Shown: positions 24,894-33,775 of the stretch, one piece after another | Layout of the letters: each line of letters starts with the position of its first letter | Numbering within the stretch: position 1 is the first letter of the stretch | From: Sulfurimonas sp. RIFOXYB12_FULL_35_9 | GTDB lineage: Bacteria > Campylobacterota > Campylobacteria > Campylobacterales > Sulfurimonadaceae | Length of the DNA stretch: 61,149 bases | Reading direction: 5' to 3' | Assembly: GCA_001829715.1 (NCBI GenBank) | Contig: MICC01000104.1 | Location: 1 to 61,149, forward strand | Position numbers and translations under genes: made by a program | Notes under the pieces: model-generated | The model's database searches: none | What the model was told of the DNA's origin: nothing | Seen by the model: the letters and a program-made list of their open reading frames with translations, nothing else

Positions 24894-25633
24894 TGGGTAA
24901 AGTTTACTTAACGGGCGCAGGTCCGGGAGACATAGAGTTACTGACTCTCAAAGCACTTAGAGTTATTAAAGAGGCTGATGTAATTATTTATGATCGACTT
25001 GCAAATCCGGATATTTTAGAAGAAGCTAAAAATGGTTGTGAATTTGTTTATGTAGGCAAAGAGGATGGGAGACATATCGTTCCTCAAGATGATATAAATG
25101 AAGTTATCTATCAAAATGCCCTAAAGCATGAAAATATCGTTCGCTTAAAAGGCGGTGATCCGTTTGTATTTGGACGCGGCGGTGAAGAAGCACTTTACCT
25201 TTATGAGCGTGGCATCAAGTTTGAGGTGATTCCGGGGATTACATCTGCTATCAGCGCACCTGCTTATGCAGGTATTCCCGTAACGCATCGCGGAGTTTCT
25301 GTAAGTTTTAGAGTTGTGACAGGACATGAGTCTCCAAATAAAAAAGAGTCTCAGATTCCTTGGGAAACATTTAAAACAGATGATACGATTGTTTTTTTAA
25401 TGGGTCTGCATAACTTACCGAAAATTTCTAAAAAACTGGTAGAAATCGGAAAGCCCCTTAGCTATCCATGTGCCGTGATCTCTAGAGGAACAACTGTTCA
25501 TCAAAGTGTTGTTGTCGGAACACTGGAAGATATCGTTGAAAAAACAAAAGATGTTCCTACTCCTGCACTTATAGTTGTCGGAAAAGTTGTTGAACTTAGA
25601 GAACAGCTAAATTGGTTCGGGGACAATGTCTAA
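24893..25633 (+). CDS. cobA/nirE: Uroporphyrinogen-III C-methyltransferase
   Basis: A 246-residue SAM methyltransferase with GAGPGDIELLTLKAL at the N-terminus, RLKGGDPFVFGRGGEE (about 84-99) and VIPGITSAISAPAYAGIPVTHR. It makes precorrin-2 from uroporphyrinogen III. Here, between nirF and the sensor kinase, it serves as NirE for heme d1, with its product taken by the dehydrogenase at 7713. Overlaps the kinase gene by 8 nt. Confidence 0.92.
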   Translation: MGKVYLTGAGPGDIELLTLKALRVIKEADVIIYDRLANPDILEEAKNGCEFVYVGKEDGRHIVPQDDINEVIYQNALKHENIVRLKGGDPFVFGRGGEEALYLYERGIKFEVIPGITSAISAPAYAGIPVTHRGVSVSFRVVTGHESPNKKESQIPWETFKTDDTIVFLMGLHNLPKISKKLVEIGKPLSYPCAVISRGTTVHQSVVVGTLEDIVEKTKDVPTPALIVVGKVVELREQLNWFGDNV

Positions 25634-27152
25634 AGAGCTAAATACTTCAGAAGCGGTGCTTATCGCCCCCAATATATACTGGGTCGGCATGCATTTAAAA
25701 GATGACCCATTTCAGTGTCATCCATATCTGATAAAAAATGGCAATGAGTCTATTCTGATAGATCCGGGTTCTATGATAGAGTTTGATGAGACGGTTAGAA
25801 AAGTAAAAAATATTGTCGATTTAAGCGATATAAAGTATATTATACTTCACCACCAAGATCCCGATTTGGCAGCAGCCGTACCGGAGATAGAAAAACTTAT
25901 CAATAGAGACGATTTGTTAATCGTTACTCACTCCAGAATGTCTGTTCTAGTTAAACACTATCTTATAAAATCCAGCTATTACGAGATAGACAAGCATGAT
26001 AATTTTCTTGTGACATCAAGCGGATTTAGGCTTGATTTTTTAACGACTCCATATTGTCACTCTCCCGGTGCATTTGTTAGCTATGAACCGATTTCTAAAG
26101 TCCTTTTTTCAGGCGATATTTTTGGCGGTATAGAGGAGTCCTGGGAGTTTTATGCGGATGAGAGTTACTTTTTAAAAGCAAAACAGTTTCATCAAGAGTA
26201 TATGCCGAGTAAGGATATTTTTAATTATGCGCTTGGTAAAATTGAAAAACTTGATATTGATTTGATTGCTCCTCAGCATGGATCCGTAATAGAAAAAAAA
26301 TATATTTCATCTCTCATCAAAGATATGAAAAATCTTGATTGCGGGCTTTACATAGAAGAGAAATATAATCAAGAATTAATAGATATGATTCAAGAGTTGC
26401 AAGAAAAAGAGCAGGCTTTAAAAGAGCGCAATTTAATGCTCTCCGAACAATCTAAAAGAGCAGAAATCGGTGAAATGATTGGAAATATAGCTCATCAGTG
26501 GCGTCAACCATTGGCAATAATAAATACTTCGCTTGCAATACTCAAAGAGAAGAACAGGGCAAATATACTAAGCAAAGATGAGATATCGGAGAAACTAGAA
26601 AAAATGGAAAAGCGTGTTATATACATGTCTGAAACCATAGAAGATTTTATGAGTTATTATAGTCCTGATAAAGAGAAGTCTTGGTTTAGTATCTATGAAG
26701 CGGTAGAGAGAGCGCTTGAAATCGTCAATTTACAAGAAAATCGTAAAGGCGTAAAGATAAATCTTTCAATAAGCAGTGATTATAAGATTTATGGACTCAT
26801 AAATGAATTTATACAGGTGGTCGTTTCAATTTTATCCAATATAAATGATTTAATTACAATTAAAAGTTTAACGCAGACAAATATAGCTATCACGCTTCAT
26901 AAAGAGAACAGCCATGCAACTCTTACAATAGCAGATAATTGCGGTGGAATTGATGAAAATAGTTTAAGTAAAATATTTGATCCCTATTTTACGACAAAAC
27001 ATAAATCTATGGGAACCGGACTTGGGTTGCACATAGCAAAAATGATTGTAGAAGATAACATAGGCGGTCATTTGAGTGTAAAGAATATCTACGATGAACA
27101 AAACAAAAAAGTCGGTGCAGAATTTATTATAAAGATAAAAAATGAATATTGA
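25626..27152 (+). CDS. Sensor histidine kinase with di-iron metallo-beta-lactamase (ODP-like) sensor domain
   Basis: Residues 1-235 form a metallo-beta-lactamase domain like that of flavodiiron NO/O2 reductases. Candidate ligands His76, Asp78, Asp80, His145, Asp164 and His219 are kept; the extra His of true flavodiiron enzymes is Leu81. No flavodoxin domain follows. A coiled coil (245-280) leads to a cytoplasmic kinase with phospho-acceptor His290 (NIAHQWRQPL) and an ATPase domain (DNCGG, GTGLGL). No membrane segment is seen. Related domains sense O2 or iron in chemotaxis proteins; the position inside the nir operon suggests NO or O2 sensing here. Confidence 0.85.
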   Translation: MSKELNTSEAVLIAPNIYWVGMHLKDDPFQCHPYLIKNGNESILIDPGSMIEFDETVRKVKNIVDLSDIKYIILHHQDPDLAAAVPEIEKLINRDDLLIVTHSRMSVLVKHYLIKSSYYEIDKHDNFLVTSSGFRLDFLTTPYCHSPGAFVSYEPISKVLFSGDIFGGIEESWEFYADESYFLKAKQFHQEYMPSKDIFNYALGKIEKLDIDLIAPQHGSVIEKKYISSLIKDMKNLDCGLYIEEKYNQELIDMIQELQEKEQALKERNLMLSEQSKRAEIGEMIGNIAHQWRQPLAIINTSLAILKEKNRANILSKDEISEKLEKMEKRVIYMSETIEDFMSYYSPDKEKSWFSIYEAVERALEIVNLQENRKGVKINLSISSDYKIYGLINEFIQVVVSILSNINDLITIKSLTQTNIAITLHKENSHATLTIADNCGGIDENSLSKIFDPYFTTKHKSMGTGLGLHIAKMIVEDNIGGHLSVKNIYDEQNKKVGAEFIIKIKNEY

Positions 27153-27831
27153 AAAAATAAGAGATATATCAATTTTACTGGCAGAAGATGAATCAGAACT
27201 TCGTGAATCACTTTGTGAATATTTGCAAATCTTTTTCAATAGAATATACACCGCCGAGTGTGGAAAGAAAGCATATGATATTTACCTTCAAAAGAGACCT
27301 AATATCATTTTAACCGATATAAGTATGCCGAATTTAGACGGTTTAGATATGATTGCAAAAATAAGAAAAGATGATAAAGATACAAAAATAATTGTAATGA
27401 GCGCTCATTCTGAGCAAGAAAAACTGCTTCATGCTATAAAGCTTCACCTCGAAGCTTATCTTATCAAACCGATAAAAATGGATGTACTTAAAAAAGTATT
27501 GTTTGAAACAGTTGATTTAATCAGAAAGACAACAAGTCGAACGTATGCAACTGACAATATGTATTGGGATGGCTCAACAAATACTCTTTGGTACAATGCT
27601 AAAGAGATTAAGTTGAGAAAAATGGAAAACCTGTTGCTAAAATTGCTTTTTTCAGAGCCTAGTTGCTGTTTTAGCTCAAAGGATATTTTTGAGTATCTTC
27701 ATGAGGAAAAAGAGAGTAAAGAGTTTTCAACTCATGCTGTAACATCCCTTATGAAGCGAATTAGAACAAAACTGCCCGAAGATATTATTCAAAATATCTA
27801 CGGCTCAGGATATAGGGTAACCTCTATTTAG
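27142..27831 (+). CDS. OmpR-family response regulator
   Basis: A 229-residue protein: receiver domain (acidic pocket Glu15-Asp16, phospho-acceptor Asp59, conserved Lys in LIKPI) and a C-terminal winged helix of the OmpR class (SLMKRIRTKL, IYGSGYRV). It overlaps the kinase gene by 11 nt and is its likely partner, giving a nir-linked two-component system. Target promoters are unknown. Confidence 0.9.
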   Translation: MNIEKIRDISILLAEDESELRESLCEYLQIFFNRIYTAECGKKAYDIYLQKRPNIILTDISMPNLDGLDMIAKIRKDDKDTKIIVMSAHSEQEKLLHAIKLHLEAYLIKPIKMDVLKKVLFETVDLIRKTTSRTYATDNMYWDGSTNTLWYNAKEIKLRKMENLLLKLLFSEPSCCFSSKDIFEYLHEEKESKEFSTHAVTSLMKRIRTKLPEDIIQNIYGSGYRVTSI

Positions 27832-27832
27832 A

Positions 27833-28534
27833 TTAGTACTTCTCTAACTCATATTTTTTGTAGAGAAGTTCCGCTTCTTTATTTCCACTTTTGATAGCCT
27901 TTTGTGCCCAAACTTTAGCTTCTTTAAATTTTTCTACTTGAGCATAAACTTCTGCCAAAGCATAATATGAACTCTCATCGCCTGCCGCAGCACTCTTTTC
28001 AAACCACTCAGCAGCTTTGTCAAAATTTAAAAGCTGCATGTGAACACGACCAACATTTTGTTGTGCAATAGTATGTCCGCCATTTGCGGCACTCTCTAAA
28101 AGCTCTGCACTTTTTGATACGTTTAAATCAGCACCATCACCGCTGTAATACATAAGTGCCAAATTGTACTGTGCATTTGTATTATTTTGTTTTGATGAAC
28201 TATTCAACAGCTCAAAAGCTCTTTTTTTATCTTTTGTAACACCTTGCCCGTTTAAATAAAACATACCCAAATCGTACTGCGCAGTTGCATTTCCGTTATT
28301 TGCAGATTTTTCCAGCCACTCTATTGACTTAGCAGAATCCTGCTTTGTCCCTAAACCGTTAGCATAAAGATAACTCAAAGCGCTTTGTGCTTTTGCATCG
28401 CCATTTAACGCACTTTTTTCATAGAGCTTAAAAGCTGTTGTGTAATCTTTATTCTTAAAAGCCTTTAGTGCTTCATCCGTATTAGCCTCTAAATTAAGCA
28501 GTATTAAAAACCAAACCATTATAAACTTAAACAT
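27833..28534 (-). CDS. Sel1/TPR repeat secreted protein
   Basis: A 233-residue protein with a signal peptide (cleaved near LEA) and about five Sel1-like repeats, recognisable by recurring AQYDLGMFYLNGQGV-type units. Such proteins act as scaffolds or redox-linked adaptors; several in Campylobacterota are cysteine-rich, but this one has no cysteine. It is convergent with the response regulator, 1 nt apart. Confidence 0.82.
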   Translation of the reverse strand: MFKFIMVWFLILLNLEANTDEALKAFKNKDYTTAFKLYEKSALNGDAKAQSALSYLYANGLGTKQDSAKSIEWLEKSANNGNATAQYDLGMFYLNGQGVTKDKKRAFELLNSSSKQNNTNAQYNLALMYYSGDGADLNVSKSAELLESAANGGHTIAQQNVGRVHMQLLNFDKAAEWFEKSAAAGDESSYYALAEVYAQVEKFKEAKVWAQKAIKSGNKEAELLYKKYELEKY

Positions 28535-28603
28535 TTTTATCCTTGAAAAATTGATGCGGTATTATACATTATACTATTTAGAGTTTAGTATTAAAGCCAC
28601 AAA

Positions 28604-29140
28604 TCACTGAAGCAAATCTGCTTTAACTAAAAGGTCAACCTGATTTCTAACACACATAAATACCATACATGGCATTTTGATGCCAAAATCACTCATAAGT
28701 ATCATTGAAGAGGCGCTGATTGATAATGTACCATCAGCAGAAACTATCTGAGCTTTTGCGATTAATGGTTTTTCTTTTCCATGGAAATTAAGCACTCCGT
28801 TAATGATATAACTGTTGTTGCCGTCTGCTTTTTCTATGCTTGAGATAGTGTAAGTAGCAAGTTTAAATTTATCTGATTCAACTTCTTTGTACATATTTTT
28901 ATCTCTATCGCTTTTGTCACTCTTAAAGAGATTCATATCAACCCAAAATTTACCTCTGAGAGTTGTTACATCACCGCCATCCATTGTTATATCCGCATTT
29001 AGAGAGTTGTTTAACGGATCGATAGTGCTGTCCATAAGCATCTCGGTATGTGCCGCAACAGAGCCGCTCTTAAGTTGTAGATTTGCTGCAAGTAACGGTA
29101 TTGTTAAAAACAGTGCCAATAGTATCTTTTTCATTTTCAT
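28604..29140 (-). CDS. YceI-family periplasmic protein
   Basis: A 178-residue exported protein with a cleavable signal (ending LLAAN) and a YceI-type lipocalin-like beta-barrel, with FKLATYTISSIEKADG and GVLNFHGKEKPLIAKA typical of the family. YceI proteins bind polyisoprenoid lipids such as quinones. It is the last gene of the atypical-reductase operon, 3 nt after the ten-helix membrane protein gene. Confidence 0.82.
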   Translation of the reverse strand: MKMKKILLALFLTIPLLAANLQLKSGSVAAHTEMLMDSTIDPLNNSLNADITMDGGDVTTLRGKFWVDMNLFKSDKSDRDKNMYKEVESDKFKLATYTISSIEKADGNNSYIINGVLNFHGKEKPLIAKAQIVSADGTLSISASSMILMSDFGIKMPCMVFMCVRNQVDLLVKADLLQ

Positions 29141-29143
29141 TCC

Positions 29144-30052
29144 TTAGTGTAAAATTCTTGATAAAGCAATAGCTAAACCAAGTCCAGAGGCTATCCAGCC
29201 GACAAAAATCATCATAAAAGCAAGTTTAGAGAGATCCACCTCTTTGCTTAAAGTGGTAAAAACAACAACATTGTAATATGAAATAGTAAAAGGATAAACC
29301 ATGGCTAGTAAAAGAGGCAGCTCAAAATATGAGAGTGAATAGCTGGCGATAAAAAGAGCGGCTATAAAGAAGTGCTGTTTTATCTTTGAGGCATCTACAA
29401 AGTAGGCCGCCACAAGTCCGGCAATATGAAAAATGGCAATTATTGAAGTCTCTTTTGACCAGATATCGATTCCTGCATGTCTTGATAGAGTTTCAAAAAG
29501 ATTTGAATCCAAGAGTATCCACAACATCAATGGAAGATAGGAAATAAATGAGTAAGAGAGTGTTTTAGCTTCAGTGTTAACTTTATAATTTCTAAGAACA
29601 ATAGCACAAAAGAGTGCAATTGATGTAAAAATAATTGCCATAAACACTCTATCATCAACTGCTGAAGTAAAAAAACATGTGCCAGTCGTATAGGCAATAG
29701 CAAGTGCAAAAAATAGTTCTCGCTGCTGTTTTGCTTTAAATAGGTAGATGCCTAAGGGTGCCATAAAACCAACGGCCAAACCCAAAAGAAACAGAGAGAA
29801 AATATTAAAGTCAGGATATAAAAATGATAAGAAGAGCTGCAAAGTTAAAGCAACAATTATCTTGTGTAGAGGATTTTTCAAACCCATCCAAGAAATACCG
29901 CTTAGCCAAGTTCCCATAACTCCGCCTAGAAACATTGGGAAAAGTGTCGCTAAATCTGAATTGTAGTGTGCAACTATGCCGGTTTGAACTATAAGAAGAT
30001 AGTAGGTTAGTTCGAACCCGAGTAAGAGCGAAAGAGCAACGGAATAAATCAT
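29144..30052 (-). CDS. Polytopic membrane protein, about ten helices, unknown
   Basis: The 302-residue protein is almost entirely hydrophobic, with about ten membrane helices, a few histidines (two near the middle) and no catalytic motif that I recognise. It overlaps the heme-copper reductase gene by 4 nt (ATGA), so the two are translationally coupled and could form one complex. It might be half of an MFS-type carrier, but the family signature is missing. Confidence 0.7.
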   Translation of the reverse strand: MIYSVALSLLLGFELTYYLLIVQTGIVAHYNSDLATLFPMFLGGVMGTWLSGISWMGLKNPLHKIIVALTLQLFLSFLYPDFNIFSLFLLGLAVGFMAPLGIYLFKAKQQRELFFALAIAYTTGTCFFTSAVDDRVFMAIIFTSIALFCAIVLRNYKVNTEAKTLSYSFISYLPLMLWILLDSNLFETLSRHAGIDIWSKETSIIAIFHIAGLVAAYFVDASKIKQHFFIAALFIASYSLSYFELPLLLAMVYPFTISYYNVVVFTTLSKEVDLSKLAFMMIFVGWIASGLGLAIALSRILH

Positions 30053-31590
30053 AAGCGGCTTTTAAATATAAGATAAATAAGAGCGTACGAAATGTCATAA
30101 AAGCCGACAAGCAGACCTAAAGCGTCTATCGTTCCCAGATAAAAGAGAGATAAGAAAATCGTTCCCGTAATCAGACGAGCCAAAGATGTCAGGTATGCCA
30201 TAGCATGTGGCTCTTTAGTTATTCCGATGAAGTGCAAAATGCCCACAAATCCCATAAAACCAAATACTAAGTAGTAATGCGGAGCAAATGCAAATCCTAA
30301 AAATTCAAAAAGCAACGGTGCCGATAAAAAGAGTATCAGCGCACCCAAACCGTCTGATAAAAATCCGTTTAGATGATAAAGTTCTAAAAGAGAGAGCTTT
30401 GTTTTACGAATATTTTTAACGATATAAAAAATGAGACCGCCGACTGCCACAATTCCTCCAAACAGGCGAAGCCACCACATAGAAGTAACGTCTATAGTTG
30501 CAAATCCGGCTTCTGTAAAACCGGCAAGAGAGAGTGAAACAAAGATAATGGCAATAACCGCAATCCAAAAACTGATAAACTTCTTAGGAAGCGGATAGAA
30601 ATATTTTAAGATACTAAGCGACATAAAAAATATACCAAGACCGATAGCCACATGTGCATGAGCGACAATGAGATCGTTTCTATGAAACGGCCAGCGGATT
30701 TCCGGAATAAAGAGTATATTTCCTTGAATCATTACAAACAAAAATGCCCAGATAGATATGACTAGGTAGGGTGTAGATTTTAAAGTTATATTTGCATCCC
30801 TGCACCACTTTATCAAAAGTGGAGCATAAGCAAAAGTGAGCCACTGATAAACCCACTCCTCAGTGTAAGAAAGCTCTCCTCTAAATATACGGGTTGCAAC
30901 TGAGAGCGCATAACCTGCAAGCGGAATTATCCAAAAAAGATCCCATTTCGCTTCAAAATTCTCTTTTGCATAAAGCTTAATCATAAGATAAAAGATAGGG
31001 ATAATAGTAAAACTCATACCCAAAGTGTTATCGCCGTGAGGTCCGATAAGGGTTTTTTCTACTTGTCCGTAAGTCGGATTCATTAAAACTAAGAGTGCCA
31101 AAGGTGCGACAAAAAGAAGTGCTTTTGATACCTTTACCCAAAGCGGTGTAACCTCATACTGCTTTATAGTTTTAAAAATAGCGACTATATAAAAAATGCC
31201 AGAAGCTGCAAGTATAAAATTTAACTCATAGGCAAAATCATAAAAAGGCAGACCACGCTGAACTCCTAAAGAGATAGAGACAACCGCCATAAATAAAAAG
31301 AGATGCCAAAGCAAAAAATAGTTTTTTAGAGGCTCTACCGCAACACCGAGATCTAGTTTATCTTTTGCAAAAAGAGCAAAAGGAAGAAGAGAGAGTGCTA
31401 GCATAATCGGACCGTAGAGCATAAGCGTTATATGAAGAGAACGTGTTGTTTGCGGATTTAACAAAGTCTCATTTAAGAAACCGAATCCTAAAAGTTGTGC
31501 TGAGTAAATTGCACCGACTAAAATAGAGCCTAAAAATATCAAAGCCCATACTGGTATAATTTGCTCTACTAATTTATAAAATTTGTCCAT
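30049..31590 (-). CDS. Atypical heme-copper oxidase / NO reductase-like catalytic subunit (gNOR-like)
   Basis: A 513-residue protein with about twelve helices and a heme-copper superfamily outline. Seen: His53 in helix II (LHITLMLYGP), a helix VI motif GPHGDNTLGMSF with His185 and Asp187 that recalls the cbb3 HNAVGF motif, and AHAH (311, 313) for the two hemes in helix X. The His-His pair of helix VII is absent from the stretch 216-262. A substituted metal site with an Asp ligand has been reported for the gNOR group, to my recollection, so NO reduction is the best guess. It overlaps the ABC ATPase gene by 17 nt. Confidence 0.7.
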   Translation of the reverse strand: MDKFYKLVEQIIPVWALIFLGSILVGAIYSAQLLGFGFLNETLLNPQTTRSLHITLMLYGPIMLALSLLPFALFAKDKLDLGVAVEPLKNYFLLWHLFLFMAVVSISLGVQRGLPFYDFAYELNFILAASGIFYIVAIFKTIKQYEVTPLWVKVSKALLFVAPLALLVLMNPTYGQVEKTLIGPHGDNTLGMSFTIIPIFYLMIKLYAKENFEAKWDLFWIIPLAGYALSVATRIFRGELSYTEEWVYQWLTFAYAPLLIKWCRDANITLKSTPYLVISIWAFLFVMIQGNILFIPEIRWPFHRNDLIVAHAHVAIGLGIFFMSLSILKYFYPLPKKFISFWIAVIAIIFVSLSLAGFTEAGFATIDVTSMWWLRLFGGIVAVGGLIFYIVKNIRKTKLSLLELYHLNGFLSDGLGALILFLSAPLLFEFLGFAFAPHYYLVFGFMGFVGILHFIGITKEPHAMAYLTSLARLITGTIFLSLFYLGTIDALGLLVGFYDISYALIYLIFKSRL

Positions 31591-32197
31591 CTTTTAACCT
31601 AATGATTTGAGTTGCGTAATTTTCTATCTGCATGTCATGGGAAGCAACTACGACGGTTGTTCCTTTTTTTGCCGCATTTTGTAAAAGTCCGTAGACTATA
31701 GTTGAGTTTTTTGAATCCAAACTTCCCGTCGGCTCATCCGCAAAGATGATTTTCGGTTCGTTTATAAGAGCACGCGCGACTGCGACTCTTTGTCTCTGTC
31801 CGCCTGAGATTTCGTTTGGATAACGAGATGAGAGATCTGCTATTCCAAGCTCGCCAAGCACTTTGTTTATATTTTGCCTTTTGTTTTCTAGTGCGGCTAG
31901 AGCGATATTTTCATAAACGCTGAGATAGTTTATGAGGTAGTGAAACTGAAAAACAAAACCTATTTTACTCTGGCGAAAGTAGTCGATATTTGAGATTTCT
32001 TCAATACTCTCTCCATCTATCAAAAGCTCTCCTTTTGATGGTTTTAAAAGTGTTGAGAGGATAGAGAGAAGCGTTGATTTTCCGCTTCCGCTCTCTCCGC
32101 TTAAGAAGAGAAATTCACCGCTTTTTATCTCAAAAGAGAGATCATAAAGCACCTGCTCAACACCGTAAAAATGTGAAATATTAGATACTTTTATCAT
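31574..32197 (-). CDS. ABC transporter ATPase, LolD/MacB-like
   Basis: The start [12 protein letters not shown] at 32197 is preferred to an upstream in-frame ATG at 32248: it gives a 4-nt overlap with the permease stop and matches the usual family N-terminus. Of 207 residues, GESGSGKST is Walker [10 protein letters not shown] the signature and [12 protein letters not shown]alker B. With the upstream permease it forms a LolCD/MacB-type mechanotransmission transporter. Its operon place before the heme-copper gene suggests assembly or periplasmic maturation, similar in idea to NosFY in N2O reductase clusters. Confidence 0.85.
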   Translation of the reverse strand: MIKVSNISHFYGVEQVLYDLSFEIKSGEFLFLSGESGSGKSTLLSILSTLLKPSKGELLIDGESIEEISNIDYFRQSKIGFVFQFHYLINYLSVYENIALAALENKRQNINKVLGELGIADLSSRYPNEISGGQRQRVAVARALINEPKIIFADEPTGSLDSKNSTIVYGLLQNAAKKGTTVVVASHDMQIENYATQIIRLKDGQIL

Positions 32198-33267
32198 GCA
32201 CACCCTTGATTTATAAGAAGAATCGGATCTGTTTTTGAAGCTATCCATGCAGGAATCAGTGAGCCAAACAGTGCCATTAATATGGTTGAAAACAGTACAT
32301 ACAGAGAAATATGCAGTGAAAGAGAACCGTTTACATAGCCTTGAAGCATCTCTACATGAGGCAGCAGTGCTAATATTCCAAGGCTCAGAACAAGGGCAAA
32401 CAGATATGCAGAGACGCTCATGACTAGCGTTTCAAAAAAGAGGTTTTTTATGATAAAAAGCCGACTTTTGCCGAGTGCCCGCATAATCCCAAACTCCTCT
32501 TTACGAGAGTTTACTATCATGCTCATGACCGAAGCGATTCCCATCAAACCCATGGCAAATGCTAAAAAAGAGATGACAAAAGATGAGTTTTCGATTATCT
32601 TAAACTGGTTGTACTCTTTTACGAAATTCTGTGTAGTTTTTACCTCTATTTCGCTATCTAACGCAGAGATTTTTTTTATGATTTCGTCTATTGCATTAGG
32701 CGAATCGCAAGAGACTAAAATAAAAGAGGCAGATCGGTTAAAAAGTTTTCCGGCATCTTCTATATTCATAACGACTCCGCCCTCTTCAAAACCTATCTCA
32801 CTGCTATAAGTGCCTGAAATTTTAAACTCTCTGTTGCCTATATTTATATTTGAAGTCGCAAACTGTTTGGCTATGTTTGTTCCCAAAATTACCTCGCTCT
32901 TTTTTGGGTATTCTCCGCTTGAGAGCTTATAGTGAGAAAAATGGTTGGCAGTTGTTCCGTATATACCTGCAATAGGGATATGCCCGATGGGAGAAGCCCC
33001 GACAATCATGGCATAACTTGAAGAGACATGTTCAATTTTTTCTATTTTATCCATCAACGAGATATCGACATTTGAGAAAAAAGTATCTGAAATGCCTTTT
33101 TGTGTGATTATGATATCTCCGTCTGTTTTTATCATCTTCGAGTACATTCCGATTATGCCCTGAGAAACCGAGCTGATTAGAAAAATCGCCATTACAGCTA
33201 TGGTAATAGAGGAGAAAATCAGTAAACTTTTAAACCTGTTCTTGGTAAGTGCCTTTAGTGATATCAC
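32194..33267 (-). CDS. ABC transporter permease, MacB/FtsX family
   Basis: A 357-residue protein with one N-terminal helix (about 13-33), a large periplasmic domain (MacB_PCD type, about 34-225), and three C-terminal helices (about 230-340) as in FtsX/LolC/MacB. It overlaps the upstream secreted-protein gene by 4 nt and the ATPase gene by 4 nt. Such transporters move no solute through a channel but drive periplasmic partners; substrate here unknown. Confidence 0.85.
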   Translation of the reverse strand: MISLKALTKNRFKSLLIFSSITIAVMAIFLISSVSQGIIGMYSKMIKTDGDIIITQKGISDTFFSNVDISLMDKIEKIEHVSSSYAMIVGASPIGHIPIAGIYGTTANHFSHYKLSSGEYPKKSEVILGTNIAKQFATSNINIGNREFKISGTYSSEIGFEEGGVVMNIEDAGKLFNRSASFILVSCDSPNAIDEIIKKISALDSEIEVKTTQNFVKEYNQFKIIENSSFVISFLAFAMGLMGIASVMSMIVNSRKEEFGIMRALGKSRLFIIKNLFFETLVMSVSAYLFALVLSLGILALLPHVEMLQGYVNGSLSLHISLYVLFSTILMALFGSLIPAWIASKTDPILLINQGCA

Positions 33268-33734
33268 TTTTCAATCGCCGCTTTTAGTTCTTCTTTTCTC
33301 ACAATAAACGAGATATGTTTAATTATGGAGTTTTCAACATGTAAAAGCGTAACCATCTCCTCTTTGCCCAAAACAGATTGTTCAAACTTTTCATCATAGT
33401 TTAGATACATTGGGTGTTTATATTTTCTAAGTTTTGGCAATGCAAACATTTTTGTAATAACGCTCGGCATTTTGTTTATATCTGCGATAAAAATAGAGTT
33501 GTGTTTTGTTAAATAGTCCGGACTTTTGGTATCTAAGTACTCATTTACCAAAGCTCCCGTATCTTTTTCAAAAGAAACAATTATGAGTTTTACCTCTTTT
33601 GGGATTTTTATCTCATTCCCATGCGGTGTTTCGTACTTAAACCCATTAAGCTTCGTGATAGAAGAAGAAACATTCAAAAAATCAGCATTTAATGCTAAAA
33701 CAGATAAAACGAAAAATAAGAACAATTTATGCAT
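33264..33734 (-). CDS. Secreted protein of unknown function, first of the six-gene set
   Basis: A 156-residue exported protein (signal to about LNADF) with a small alpha/beta domain of possible thioredoxin-like fold but no CxxC or other cysteine. It has KLIIVSFEKDTGALVNEYL and a basic stretch (LPKLRKYKHPMYL). The final 4 nt overlap the permease gene, so it probably works with the transporter as a periplasmic partner. No family named. Confidence 0.65.
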   Translation of the reverse strand: MHKLFLFFVLSVLALNADFLNVSSSITKLNGFKYETPHGNEIKIPKEVKLIIVSFEKDTGALVNEYLDTKSPDYLTKHNSIFIADINKMPSVITKMFALPKLRKYKHPMYLNYDEKFEQSVLGKEEMVTLLHVENSIIKHISFIVRKEELKAAIEK

Positions 33735-33775
33735 AACAATTCCTTTAAATAAAAATTTATTATCTCCCTTATTTA

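Noticed and set aside
30049..31590. An ordinary cbb3 oxidase subunit I
   Set aside because: The helix VII His-His pair is absent and no CcoO/CcoP genes are nearby.
32197..32248. Upstream ATG 32248 for the ABC ATPase
   Set aside because: It would add 17 residues unlike the family and overlap the permease gene by 55 nt; 32197 gives the usual N-terminus and a 4-nt overlap.
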